A stretch of DNA of 64,000 nucleotides. It comes from Amycolatopsis balhimycina FH 1894 (lineage in GTDB: Bacteria > Actinomycetota > Actinomycetes > Mycobacteriales > Pseudonocardiaceae). Positions 51,282 to 58,995 of the stretch are shown piece after piece. How positions within the stretch are numbered: position 1 is the stretch's first letter; every line of letters begins with the position of its first letter. A model generated the notes under the pieces. That model saw only the letters and a program-made list of their open reading frames with translations, did no database searches and was not told the origin of the DNA. The stretch lies in the NCBI RefSeq assembly GCF_000384295.1, contig NZ_KB913037.1, forward strand, positions 7,131,533-7,195,532, read 5' to 3'. Position numbers and translations under genes: made by a program.

Positions 51282-51398
51282 AACTCCGTTTCTTTTCCGA
51301 AGGCTCTTCGCGCCCACCCGCCGCTACCTTGGGTCGGCTGCGGCGAAGAGCGCGGTCTGCGCGCCCGCCCGGGGAGGGGTGTGTGCGCGGACCGCCCC

Positions 51399-51538
51399 GT
51401 CCCGGTAGCTCAGCAGGACAGAGCGCGGCGTTACCCCCGCTTTCGGGGGTCCAGGGGGCTTGCCCCCGGCTGGGGTCTGGGGTTTGACCCCAGATGACAC
51501 GAACGCCGAGGTCCGAGGTTCGACTCCTCGCCGGGACA
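51399..51538 (+). tRNA. tRNA-Arg(ACG) interrupted in the anticodon loop
   Basis: All four stems pair perfectly once a 66-nt block is removed: acceptor GTCCCGG (51399-51405) with CCGGGAC (51531-51537), D stem GCTC with GAGC, anticodon stem CGGCG (51426-51430) with CGCCG (51504-51508), T stem CGAGG with CCTCG around TTCGACT. The rejoined loop is TTACGAA, giving anticodon ACG. A20 in the D loop, C35 and discriminator A73 agree with arginine identity. The sequence resembles E. coli tRNA-Arg(ACG). CCA is not encoded. Whether it matures is unknown; without splicing it is a pseudogene. Confidence 0.8.
51434..51499 (+). other. 66-nt three-hairpin insertion in the tRNA anticodon loop
   Basis: The block lies between anticodon bases A34 and C35; AC at each junction makes the exact point ambiguous by 1 nt either way. 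It folds into three consecutive hairpins: CCCCCG/CGGGGG (loop CTTT), GGGGG/CCCCC (loop CTTG), and TCTGGGG/CCCCAGA (loop TTTGA). It is far too short for a group I intron and has no ORF. It looks like a small GC-rich dispersed repeat or an intron-like element. Confidence 0.75.
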
Positions 51539-51592
51539 CCGACAGTGACAGTGACACCGACAGCGCGGCACGAATGCGCGCACAATGGAGGC

Positions 51593-52705
51593 ATGACCAC
51601 CGCCGCCGACCCCGTCGCCGGCTACGCCGGGTTCGCCGCCGCGCTGCGCGAAGCCGGTGTCGCCTGCGACGCACGCCGCGTGCAGGCGTACCTGGCGGCC
51701 GTCGCCGAGATCGACGTCGCCGAGCCCACGCAGCTGTACTGGGCCGGCCGGCTGACGTTGTGTTCGAGCCCGGACGACCTGCCGTACTACGAAGAGGCCT
51801 TCAGCCAGTGGTTTTCCCTCGAGCCGCCGGCCCCGCGGCGCGCGAAGGCCGCAGTTCCGAAGCAGGCCCGGATCGCGCCCCTGGTCGCCGCGGAAGGCGG
51901 CGACGCCGAGGGCGGTGACGGTCACGAGCAGCTGAAGGTCGCCGCGAGTGCCCAAGAGGTGCTGCGCCACCGCGACCTCGCCGCGCTGACCACCGCCGAA
52001 CGCGAACACCTCCGCGAGCTGCTCGCCACCCTCCGGCCGGCGCCTCCCAGCCGTCCCGCGGTCCGGCGGACGCCGGCGCGGCGCGGCAAGCTCGACCCGT
52101 CGCGGACGCTGCGCGCGATGCTGGCCGGCGGCGGCGAACCGGTCCGGCTCGCCCACGTCCGGCGCGGCTCGCGGCCCCGGCGGGTCGTGCTGCTCATCGA
52201 CGTCTCGGGGTCGATGAGCCCGTACGCCGACGCTTTGCTGCGGTTCGCGCACGTCCTCACGCGGTCCGCGCCGCAGGCCGTCGAGGTGTTCACGCTCGGC
52301 ACGCGGCTGACCCGGGTGTCGCGCCAGCTGCGCCAGCGCGACCCGGAACGCGCGATGCTCGCCGCGGGCTCGGCGGTGCCGGACTTCGCCGGCGGCACCC
52401 GGCTCGGCGAGACGCTGCGGGCCTTCCTCGACCGCTGGGGACAGCGCGGCGTGGCGCGCCGCGCTGTGGTCACCGTGTTCTCCGACGGCTGGGAACGCGG
52501 CGACACCGCTCTGCTCGGCGAACAGCTGGCCCGGCTGCGCCGGCTCGCACACGCCGTATTCTGGGTGAATCCGCACGCCGGCCGCGCGGGGTACGCGCCG
52601 GTCCAATCGGGCATCGTGGCCGCGCTGCCCCACATCGACCGGCTGCTGGCCGGGCACACCCTGGCCACTTTGGAACGACTGCTCGGGGAGATTTCCGATG
52701 CGTGA
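51593..52705 (+). CDS. coxE: VWA-domain protein, CoxE-like
   Basis: A 370-residue protein with an N-terminal helical region, an Ala/Glu-rich linker (about 90-150) and a C-terminal von Willebrand A-type domain. The MIDAS motif DVSGS is at 203-207 (LLIDVSGSMSPYAD). FAGGTRLGETLRAFLD and VTVFSDGWERGD carry the later MIDAS residues. CoxE pairs with the CoxD ATPase in maturing the Mo enzyme. ATG 51593 is preceded by ATGGAGGC. The gene starts 55 nt after the interrupted tRNA, and the next gene overlaps its stop by 8 nt. Confidence 0.9.
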   Translation: MTTAADPVAGYAGFAAALREAGVACDARRVQAYLAAVAEIDVAEPTQLYWAGRLTLCSSPDDLPYYEEAFSQWFSLEPPAPRRAKAAVPKQARIAPLVAAEGGDAEGGDGHEQLKVAASAQEVLRHRDLAALTTAEREHLRELLATLRPAPPSRPAVRRTPARRGKLDPSRTLRAMLAGGGEPVRLAHVRRGSRPRRVVLLIDVSGSMSPYADALLRFAHVLTRSAPQAVEVFTLGTRLTRVSRQLRQRDPERAMLAAGSAVPDFAGGTRLGETLRAFLDRWGQRGVARRAVVTVFSDGWERGDTALLGEQLARLRRLAHAVFWVNPHAGRAGYAPVQSGIVAALPHIDRLLAGHTLATLERLLGEISDA

Positions 52706-53810
52706 CGTACTGGACGACGTGTTCCGGCGCTGGTCGGCGGGGGAGACCGTCGGGCTCGGCACCGTGGTCGCCACCTTTTCCTCGGCGCCGCGCGCGCCCG
52801 GCGCCGCGATGGTCGTCGCCGGGGACGGCACCGTCGCGGGCAGCGTGTCCGGCGGCTGTGTCGAAGGCGCGGTCTACGAGCTGGCGCAGGAGGTCGTCGC
52901 CGAACGGAGACCGGTGCTGCAGCGCTACGGCGTCACCGACGACGACGCCTTCGCGGTGGGTTTGACCTGCGGCGGGATCATCGACATCTACGTCGAGGCG
53001 GTCGACCGCCAGTCGATGCCGGAGCTCGGCGACGTTGTCGCGTCGGTGCGCGGCGGCGAGCCGGTCGCGGTCGTCACGGTCATCGAGCACGAGCGCGAAG
53101 GCCTGGTCGGCGAGCACATGATCGTGTGGCCGGACCGGACGGCGGGCTCGCTGGGGTCGTCGCGGATGGACGACGCCGTGGCCGACGACGCGCGCGGCCT
53201 GCTGGCCAGCGGCCGCACCGGCACGCTGCACTACGGCCCGGACGGGCAGCGCCGCGGCGAGGGGATGGCGGTGTTCGTCAACTCCTTCGAGCCGCCGCCC
53301 CGGCTCCTGGTCTTCGGCGCGATCGACTTCGCCGCCGCGATGGCGCGCATGGGCGCCTACCTCGGTTACCAGGTCACGGTCTGCGACGCGCGGCCGGTGT
53401 TCGCCACCACCAGCCGGTTCCCGGACGCGCACGACGTCGTCGTCGACTGGCCGCACCGCTACTTGCGGGCGGAGGCCGACGCCGGCCGCATCGACCGGCG
53501 CACGGCGATCGCGGTGCTCACCCACGACCCCAAGTTCGACGTGCCGCTGCTGGAGGTCGCGCTGCGCCTGGACGTCGGCTACGTCGGCGCGATGGGCTCC
53601 CGCAAGACCCACGACGACCGCTTCGCGCGCCTGCGCGAGGCGGGGATCACCGAGGCGGAGCTGGAAAAGCTGGCTTCGCCCATCGGCCTCGACCTGGGCG
53701 CGCGCACGCCGGAGGAGACGGCGGTGTCGATCGCCGCGGAGATCATCGCGCTCCGCTGGGGAGGCGGCGGCCAACGGCTCGCGGAGCTGTCGGGGAGGAT
53801 TCACGGCTGA
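52698..53810 (+). CDS. coxF: XdhC/CoxF-type Mo-enzyme maturation factor
   Basis: A 370-residue protein with the N-terminal XdhC/CoxI domain (ATFSSAPRAPGAAMVV, GSVSGGCVEGAVYEL, LTCGGIIDIYVE) and a C-terminal Rossmann fold (LLVFGAIDFAAAMARMGAYL, AIAVLTHDPKFDVPLL, YVGAMGSRKTHDDR). XdhC-family proteins bind and protect sulfurated Mo cofactor and insert it into apo-hydroxylases. It fits between coxE and the structural genes. ATG start overlaps the coxE stop by 8 nt. Confidence 0.91.
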   Translation: MRDVLDDVFRRWSAGETVGLGTVVATFSSAPRAPGAAMVVAGDGTVAGSVSGGCVEGAVYELAQEVVAERRPVLQRYGVTDDDAFAVGLTCGGIIDIYVEAVDRQSMPELGDVVASVRGGEPVAVVTVIEHEREGLVGEHMIVWPDRTAGSLGSSRMDDAVADDARGLLASGRTGTLHYGPDGQRRGEGMAVFVNSFEPPPRLLVFGAIDFAAAMARMGAYLGYQVTVCDARPVFATTSRFPDAHDVVVDWPHRYLRAEADAGRIDRRTAIAVLTHDPKFDVPLLEVALRLDVGYVGAMGSRKTHDDRFARLREAGITEAELEKLASPIGLDLGARTPEETAVSIAAEIIALRWGGGGQRLAELSGRIHG

Positions 53811-54013
53811 GCATCCCGACGGGCCACAAAAGTTCACCCATCTGGATCTCCGCACATTCGGCGTCGATGCGGTGATTGCCGCGTATCTGCGGAATCGATA
53901 GTTGAACGTGTGACATCAGGGCTTGTCGGCGTGAAGGTCGCGTAGCACGCTCGGGGATTGTGAGCCCGATCACTGTCGGGCAGGCCGTTCCCGAACCGGC
54001 TTTTGGAGGCCTG

Positions 54014-54538
54014 ATGCGCATCACCGTCACCGTCGACGGGACGAAGTACACCGACGAAGTCGAACCCCGCACCCTGCTCGTGCACTACCTGCGGGAGCGG
54101 CTCGGCAAGGTCGGCACCGTCGTCGGCTGCGACACCAGCAACTGTGGCGCGTGCACCGTCCACCTGGACGGGCACAGCGTGAAGTCCTGCTCCGTGCTGG
54201 CCGTGCAGGCCGACGGCTGCGAGGTCACCACCATCGAAGGTCTCGCCCGCGACGGCAAGCTGCACCCGGTGCAGCAGGCCTTCCACGACAACCACGCGCT
54301 GCAGTGCGGGTTCTGCACGCCGGGGATGATCATGCAGTCGATCGACCTGCTGGCCGACAACCCCGACCCGGACGAGCACGCCGTCCGCGAGGGCCTCGAA
54401 GGCAACCTCTGCCGCTGCACCGGCTACCAGAACATCGTCCGCGCGGTCCGGGACGCCGCGAAGCAGATGAGCCCCGGCGCCGGCCCCGAAGCCGAGCGGA
54501 TCGCCGAGAACAAGCACGTCGGCGTGGGTGGTGACTGA
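54014..54538 (+). CDS. coxS: Mo hydroxylase 2Fe-2S small subunit (CoxS-like)
   Basis: A 174-residue two-domain iron-sulfur subunit. The plant-ferredoxin-type cluster is Cys39, Cys44, Cys47 and Cys59 ([17 protein letters not shown]). The C-terminal helical cluster is Cys98, Cys101, Cys133 and Cys135 ([20 protein letters not shown]). It carries electrons from the Mo site to the FAD subunit. ATG 54014 has TTTTGGAGG upstream; a start at 53960 is unlikely. It is first of the S-L-M structural operon, with coxL overlapping its stop. Confidence 0.95.
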   Translation: MRITVTVDGTKYTDEVEPRTLLVHYLRERLGKVGTVVGCDTSNCGACTVHLDGHSVKSCSVLAVQADGCEVTTIEGLARDGKLHPVQQAFHDNHALQCGFCTPGMIMQSIDLLADNPDPDEHAVREGLEGNLCRCTGYQNIVRAVRDAAKQMSPGAGPEAERIAENKHVGVGGD

Positions 54539-56979
54539 TGACCGCCACGATCGAACCGGAGGTCGGGAAGTCCCGCCGCCGCAAGGAGGACGAGCGGCTG
54601 ATCACCGGCCGCACCCGCTGGACCGACAACATCACGCTGCCTGGCCTGCTGCACCTGGCGGTGCTGCGCAGCCCGTTCGCGCACGCCAAGATCGTCTCGA
54701 TCGACACGTCGGCGGCGAAGGGCGCGCCCGGCGTCATCGCCGTCTACACCGCCGAGGACCTCGACCCGGACGGCTCGGTCGGCATGCCCTGCGCGTGGCC
54801 GATCACGCCGGACATGAAGGCGCCGCGCCGCCCGGTGCTCGCCGCCGGCACGGTCAACTTCGCCGGTGAGGGCGTCGCGGTCGTCGTCGCGCGGTCGTCG
54901 GCCGAGGCGCACGACGCGCTCGAGGAAATCGACGTCGAATACGACGAGCTGCCGGTCATCCTCGACATGGAAGCCGCCATCGCCGACGGCGCCGCGCTGG
55001 TCCACGAGGACCTCGGCACCAACACGAACGCGGTCTGGAAGTTCGACTCCGCCGAAGCGGGCACCGGCGGGAACGTCGAGGACGCGATCAGCTCGTCGGA
55101 GGTCGTGCTCAAGCGGCGCTTCCGCCAGCAGCGGCTGGTCCCGGCCTTCATGGAGCCGCGGGCCTGCGTCGTCGACCCGACCAGCGCCCAGATCACCGTG
55201 TGGTCGGCCACGCAGATCCCGCACATCCTGCGCGTGATGTCGGCGCTGACGCTCGGCATCCCCGAGCACAAGCTGCGCGTGATCGCCCCGGATGTCGGCG
55301 GCGGCTTCGGCGGCAAGATCGGCGTCCTGCCCGAAGAGATGATGGCACTGCTCATCGCGCGGAAGCTCGGCAAGCCGGTCAAGTGGAACGAGACGCGGTC
55401 GGAGACGATGCTCGCCGCGCACCACGGCCGCGACCAGATCCAGGACATCACCATTTCGGCGACCCGCGACGGCCAGGTCACCGGCCTCAAGGTCGAGCTG
55501 CTCGCCAACCTCGGCGCGTACAACGGCCTCGTCGGCCCGGGCGTGCCGATCCTCGGCGCGTTCATGTTCAACGCGATCTACAAGATCCCGGCGTACCACT
55601 TCGCGTGCACCAACGTGTACACGACGACGACGCTGACCGACGCCTACCGCGGCGCCGGGCGCCCGGAAGCGACGTTCGCGATCGAGCGGATCATGGACGA
55701 GCTGGCCGCCGAGCTCGGCGTCGACCCGATGGAACTGCGCGAGAAGAACTGGATCAAGCACGAGGAGTTCCCGTTCACCACGGTGTGCGGGCTGACCTAC
55801 GACTCCGGCAACTACGAGGCCGCCACCGAGAAGGCCAAGCAGCTCTTCGACTACGACGGCCTGCGCGCCGAGCAGCGGGAGCGTCGCGCGTCGAAGGACA
55901 AGGTCCAGCTCGGCATCGGCATTTCGACGTTCACCGAGATGTGCGGCCTCGCGCCGTCTCGGGTGCTCGGCTCGCTCGCCTACGGCGCCGGCGGCTGGGA
56001 ATACGCGTCGATCCGGATGCTGCCCACCGGCAAGGTCGAGGTCACGACCGGCGCGTCGGCGCACGGCCAGGGCCACGAGACGGCGTGGAGCCAGATCGTC
56101 GCCGACCAGCTGGGTGTCGCTTTCGAGGACGTCGAGATCCTGCACGGCGACACCCAGTCGTCGCACAAAGGCCTGGACACCTACGGTTCGCGGTCGCTGG
56201 TGGTCGGCGGGATCGCCGTCATCAAGGCCGCGGAGAAAGTCGTCGCGAAGGCCAAGCCGATCGCGGCGCACCTGCTCGAGTGCGCCGAGGACGACCTCGA
56301 GTTCGCCGGCGGCAAGTTCACCGTGAAGGGCACCGACACGTCGACGACCATGGGCGACGTCGCACTCGCGACGTTCTTCGCGCACAACCTGCCCGACGGG
56401 GTCGAGCCGTCGCTCGACTCGGACGCGACGTTCGACCCGGAGAACTTCTCGTTCCCGCACGGCACGCACCTGTGCGCGGCCGAGGTGGACACCGAGACCG
56501 GCCGGATCAAGCTGCGTTCGTACGTCTGCGTCGACGACGTCGGCGTCGCGGTGAACCCGCTGATCGTCGAGGGCCAGGTGCACGGCGGACTCGCGCAGGG
56601 CATCGCGCAAGCGCTGTTCGAGGGCACCGAGCACGACGAGAGCGGCACGCTCACTACCGGCACGTTCGCCGACTACCTGCTGCCCTCGGCGGCCGACCTG
56701 CCGTCGTTCACCACCGACCGCACGGAAACGCCGTCGACGACGAACCCGCTCGGCGCCAAGGGCGTCGGCGAAGCGGGCACGATCGCGTCCACCCCGGCGG
56801 TGGTCAACGCGGTGGTCGACGCGGTGCGGCAGTTCGGCGTCAACGACATCGAGATGCCGTTGACGCCGATGCGGGTGTGGCACGCCATCCAGCACGGCAC
56901 CACCGACGCGGGCGGCCCCGGCCGCGGCGAAGCCGGTGGCGGCCTCGGTTCGATCGACGCGACCGGAGGTGCGCAGTGA
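54538..56979 (+). CDS. coxL: Mo hydroxylase large subunit, form II CoxL-like
   Basis: An 813-residue molybdopterin-binding subunit. GGGFGGKIG and GQGHETAWSQI are Mo-cofactor contacts, and the active-site Glu is in AKGVGEAGTIAS. The active-site loop reads AYRGAGR (369-375). This is the form II signature; true CO-oxidising form I enzymes have AYxCSFR, with the Cys that binds copper. Gene order S-L-M is also form II. Substrate is therefore probably an aldehyde, heterocycle or other organic molecule, not clearly CO. TGATG overlap with coxS. Confidence 0.95.
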   Translation: MTATIEPEVGKSRRRKEDERLITGRTRWTDNITLPGLLHLAVLRSPFAHAKIVSIDTSAAKGAPGVIAVYTAEDLDPDGSVGMPCAWPITPDMKAPRRPVLAAGTVNFAGEGVAVVVARSSAEAHDALEEIDVEYDELPVILDMEAAIADGAALVHEDLGTNTNAVWKFDSAEAGTGGNVEDAISSSEVVLKRRFRQQRLVPAFMEPRACVVDPTSAQITVWSATQIPHILRVMSALTLGIPEHKLRVIAPDVGGGFGGKIGVLPEEMMALLIARKLGKPVKWNETRSETMLAAHHGRDQIQDITISATRDGQVTGLKVELLANLGAYNGLVGPGVPILGAFMFNAIYKIPAYHFACTNVYTTTTLTDAYRGAGRPEATFAIERIMDELAAELGVDPMELREKNWIKHEEFPFTTVCGLTYDSGNYEAATEKAKQLFDYDGLRAEQRERRASKDKVQLGIGISTFTEMCGLAPSRVLGSLAYGAGGWEYASIRMLPTGKVEVTTGASAHGQGHETAWSQIVADQLGVAFEDVEILHGDTQSSHKGLDTYGSRSLVVGGIAVIKAAEKVVAKAKPIAAHLLECAEDDLEFAGGKFTVKGTDTSTTMGDVALATFFAHNLPDGVEPSLDSDATFDPENFSFPHGTHLCAAEVDTETGRIKLRSYVCVDDVGVAVNPLIVEGQVHGGLAQGIAQALFEGTEHDESGTLTTGTFADYLLPSAADLPSFTTDRTETPSTTNPLGAKGVGEAGTIASTPAVVNAVVDAVRQFGVNDIEMPLTPMRVWHAIQHGTTDAGGPGRGEAGGGLGSIDATGGAQ

Positions 56980-57830
56980 TCCCGGCTTCCTTCGACTACG
57001 TCCGTCCGTCCACAGTGGACGAGGCGGTACAGGCGCTGGCGTCGGCGGGCGAGGACGCCAAGGTCCTGGCCGGCGGGCAGAGCCTGCTGCCGGTGCTCCG
57101 GATGCGGCTCGCCGCACCGACCACGCTGGTCGACCTCGGGCGCGTCGCCGAACTGCGCGGCGTCCGCGAGGAGGGCGACACGCTGGTGATCGGCGCGATG
57201 ACGACGCACTACGACGTCCAGCGGGACGCCTTGGTGGCTTCGCACGCGGCGTTGCTCAAAGAAGCGACGGACACGGTGGCCGACCCGCAGATCCGCCACC
57301 GCGGCACCCTCGGCGGCGCGATCGCGCACGCCGACCCGGCAGGCGACCTGCTGGCGCCGGTGCTCGCGCTGGACGCTTCGCTGGTGGTGGCCGGGCCGTC
57401 GGGGCGCCGCACGGTGCCGGCCGCGGACTTCTTCCGCGACCTGTTCACCACCGCGCTGGCCCCGGACGAGCTGCTGGTCGAGGTCCGCGTACCCAAGCAC
57501 ACCGGGTGGCGGGCGCACTACGAGAAGTTCAACCGGGTCGCCCAGGCGTGGTCGATGGTCGCGGTAGCGGTCACCGTCCGCACCGAGGCGGGTGTCATCG
57601 AGGAGGCCCGGGTCGCGCTGACGAACATGGGCTCGACACCGGTCCGCGCCTCGGGCGTCGAAGCGGCGCTGGTCGGCGTCCAGGCCTCGGCGGACTCGAT
57701 CGCGGCGGCGGCTTCGCACGCGGCGGAGGGCACGAATCCGCCGGTCGACAGCAACGCCGACGTCGAATACCGCCGTCACCTGGCCCGTGTGCTGACCGGC
57801 CGCGCGATCGCCGCGGCAGCCGGGGCCTGA
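56976..57830 (+). CDS. coxM: Mo hydroxylase FAD subunit (CoxM-like)
   Basis: A 284-residue FAD-binding subunit. The N-terminal FAD loop is KVLAGGQSLLPVLRMRLAAP, the second FAD contact is IRHRGTLGGAIAHADPAGD, and a CO-dehydrogenase FAD-subunit C-terminal domain follows. GTG 56976 overlaps the coxL stop by 4 nt, and the longer frame upstream is a shadow of coxL. It passes electrons from the iron-sulfur subunit to a quinone or other acceptor. Confidence 0.94.
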   Translation: MIPASFDYVRPSTVDEAVQALASAGEDAKVLAGGQSLLPVLRMRLAAPTTLVDLGRVAELRGVREEGDTLVIGAMTTHYDVQRDALVASHAALLKEATDTVADPQIRHRGTLGGAIAHADPAGDLLAPVLALDASLVVAGPSGRRTVPAADFFRDLFTTALAPDELLVEVRVPKHTGWRAHYEKFNRVAQAWSMVAVAVTVRTEAGVIEEARVALTNMGSTPVRASGVEAALVGVQASADSIAAAASHAAEGTNPPVDSNADVEYRRHLARVLTGRAIAAAAGA

Positions 57831-57918
57831 GGAGCCGGTTCGTCCCCCTGGCCGCCGTCCCGGCGGCGGCTAGGGTGGGCACCGGACACCTCAGGACTGG
57901 CAGAGAGGAGGTCGGCCC

Positions 57919-58719
57919 GTGCGGCTCGACCACGAATTCACCGTCCCGGCTCCGATCGGCGAGGTCTGGCAGGCGGTCGTCGACCCCGAGCGTGTCGCGC
58001 CGTGCATGCCGGGCGCCACGCTGACCAAGGTCGAAGGGGACAAGTTCAGCGGGACGGTGAAGGTCAAGCTCGGGCCGATTTCCTTGCTGTACAAGGGAAA
58101 CGGCGAATTCCTGGAGAAGGACGAAGCCGCGCACAAGGTCACGATCAAGGCCTCGGGCAAGGACTCCCGCGGATCGGGCACGGCGGCTGCGACGGTGACG
58201 TTGACGTTGACGGAGGCCGACGGCGGAACCCACGGATCGGTGGCGACGGACCTGGCGATCACGGGCAAGCCGGCCCAGTTCGGCCGCGGCCTGATCAGCG
58301 AGGTGGGCGGCAAGATCCTGGACACGTTCGCGGGGTGCCTGTCGGGCAAGCTGGCCCCGGAGCAGCAGGTTTCGGAGCAGCAGGTCTCGGAGAAGCCGGT
58401 CTCGGAGAAGCGAGTGGCCGCGAAGCCGGTGCCGGATCCGGCCGCGCCGACGACCGAACCGACGGCCACGGCCGAGCCGGTCGCCAAGCCCGAGCCGGCG
58501 GTGAAGGCCCCGACCACGGCGGAGATCAACACGGAGCCGAAGGCCAAGCCCGCCGCGGACCGGCCGGCGCTGCACAGTGTCCCGGCACCCCCGGAGACCG
58601 AAGCGATCGACTTGCTCGACTACGCGGGCCAGTCGGTGCTCAAGCGGGTGGCTCCGGTGCTGATCGGGATCGCCGCGTTGGTCGGGTTGGTGGCGATCGT
58701 TCGCGCGTTGCGCAAGTGA
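57919..58719 (+). CDS. coxG: CoxG-like SRPBCC protein with C-terminal membrane anchor
   Basis: A 266-residue protein. The first 150 residues are a CoxG-type SRPBCC domain (RLDHEFTVPAPIGEVWQAVV, CMPGATLTKVEGDKFSG, AQFGRGLISEVGGKILDTFA). A Pro/Ala/Lys/Glu-rich linker follows with VSE repeats (about 152-165), and then a single membrane helix (VLIGIAALVGLVAIVRAL) at the very end. CoxG is thought to recruit the Mo enzyme to the membrane. AGAGGAGG precedes GTG 57919. A TAGGGT box in the 88-nt gap may be its own -10. Confidence 0.92.
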   Translation: MRLDHEFTVPAPIGEVWQAVVDPERVAPCMPGATLTKVEGDKFSGTVKVKLGPISLLYKGNGEFLEKDEAAHKVTIKASGKDSRGSGTAAATVTLTLTEADGGTHGSVATDLAITGKPAQFGRGLISEVGGKILDTFAGCLSGKLAPEQQVSEQQVSEKPVSEKRVAAKPVPDPAAPTTEPTATAEPVAKPEPAVKAPTTAEINTEPKAKPAADRPALHSVPAPPETEAIDLLDYAGQSVLKRVAPVLIGIAALVGLVAIVRALRK

Positions 58720-58755
58720 ATTGATCCGCGCGCGTTGCGCAAGTGAGCTGATCCG
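58702..58755 (+). repeat. 27-bp tandem duplication across the coxG stop codon
   Basis: Units 58702-58728 and 58729-58755 differ at two positions. The unit includes the last codons of coxG and its TGA, so a second in-phase copy of the tail lies in the 3' flank. It is probably a recent slippage or duplication event. Confidence 0.8.
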
Positions 58756-58995
58756 CGCCGGTGGTCGATCTGGCGTGCCTCCTTCGGTGAGCTATCAGTG
58801 GGCCGCTGAGCTGGGCTGATCTACTCTGTGCGGGTCTTCGAGCAGGTGTGCTGCCGGCAATTCCCCCGGACCGGCGACGCAGCTCGCCGGAACGGCTACG
58901 CTGGGCCACTTGGTCGGCCGAACTTCGCGCAAGGGGTACGTCACGATGCCGGTTCGTCACGTCTGTGGCCTCGGCTCTTGAGAGCGCAGGCCGCC

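Noticed and set aside
51399..51538. Group I intron in the tRNA
   Set aside because: Only 66 nt are inserted, with no room for P3-P8 or the guanosine site. The insert folds as three simple hairpins.
54538..56979. Calling the Mo enzyme a true CO dehydrogenase
   Set aside because: The active-site loop is AYRGAGR without the copper-binding Cys, and gene order is S-L-M, both form II features. CO oxidation is not supported.
58828..58995. N-terminal extension of the diguanylate cyclase from GTG 58828
   Set aside because: The 56 extra residues are compositionally unlike the rest and carry no membrane or sensor motif. GTG 58996 directly precedes the membrane region, though the start remains unsure.
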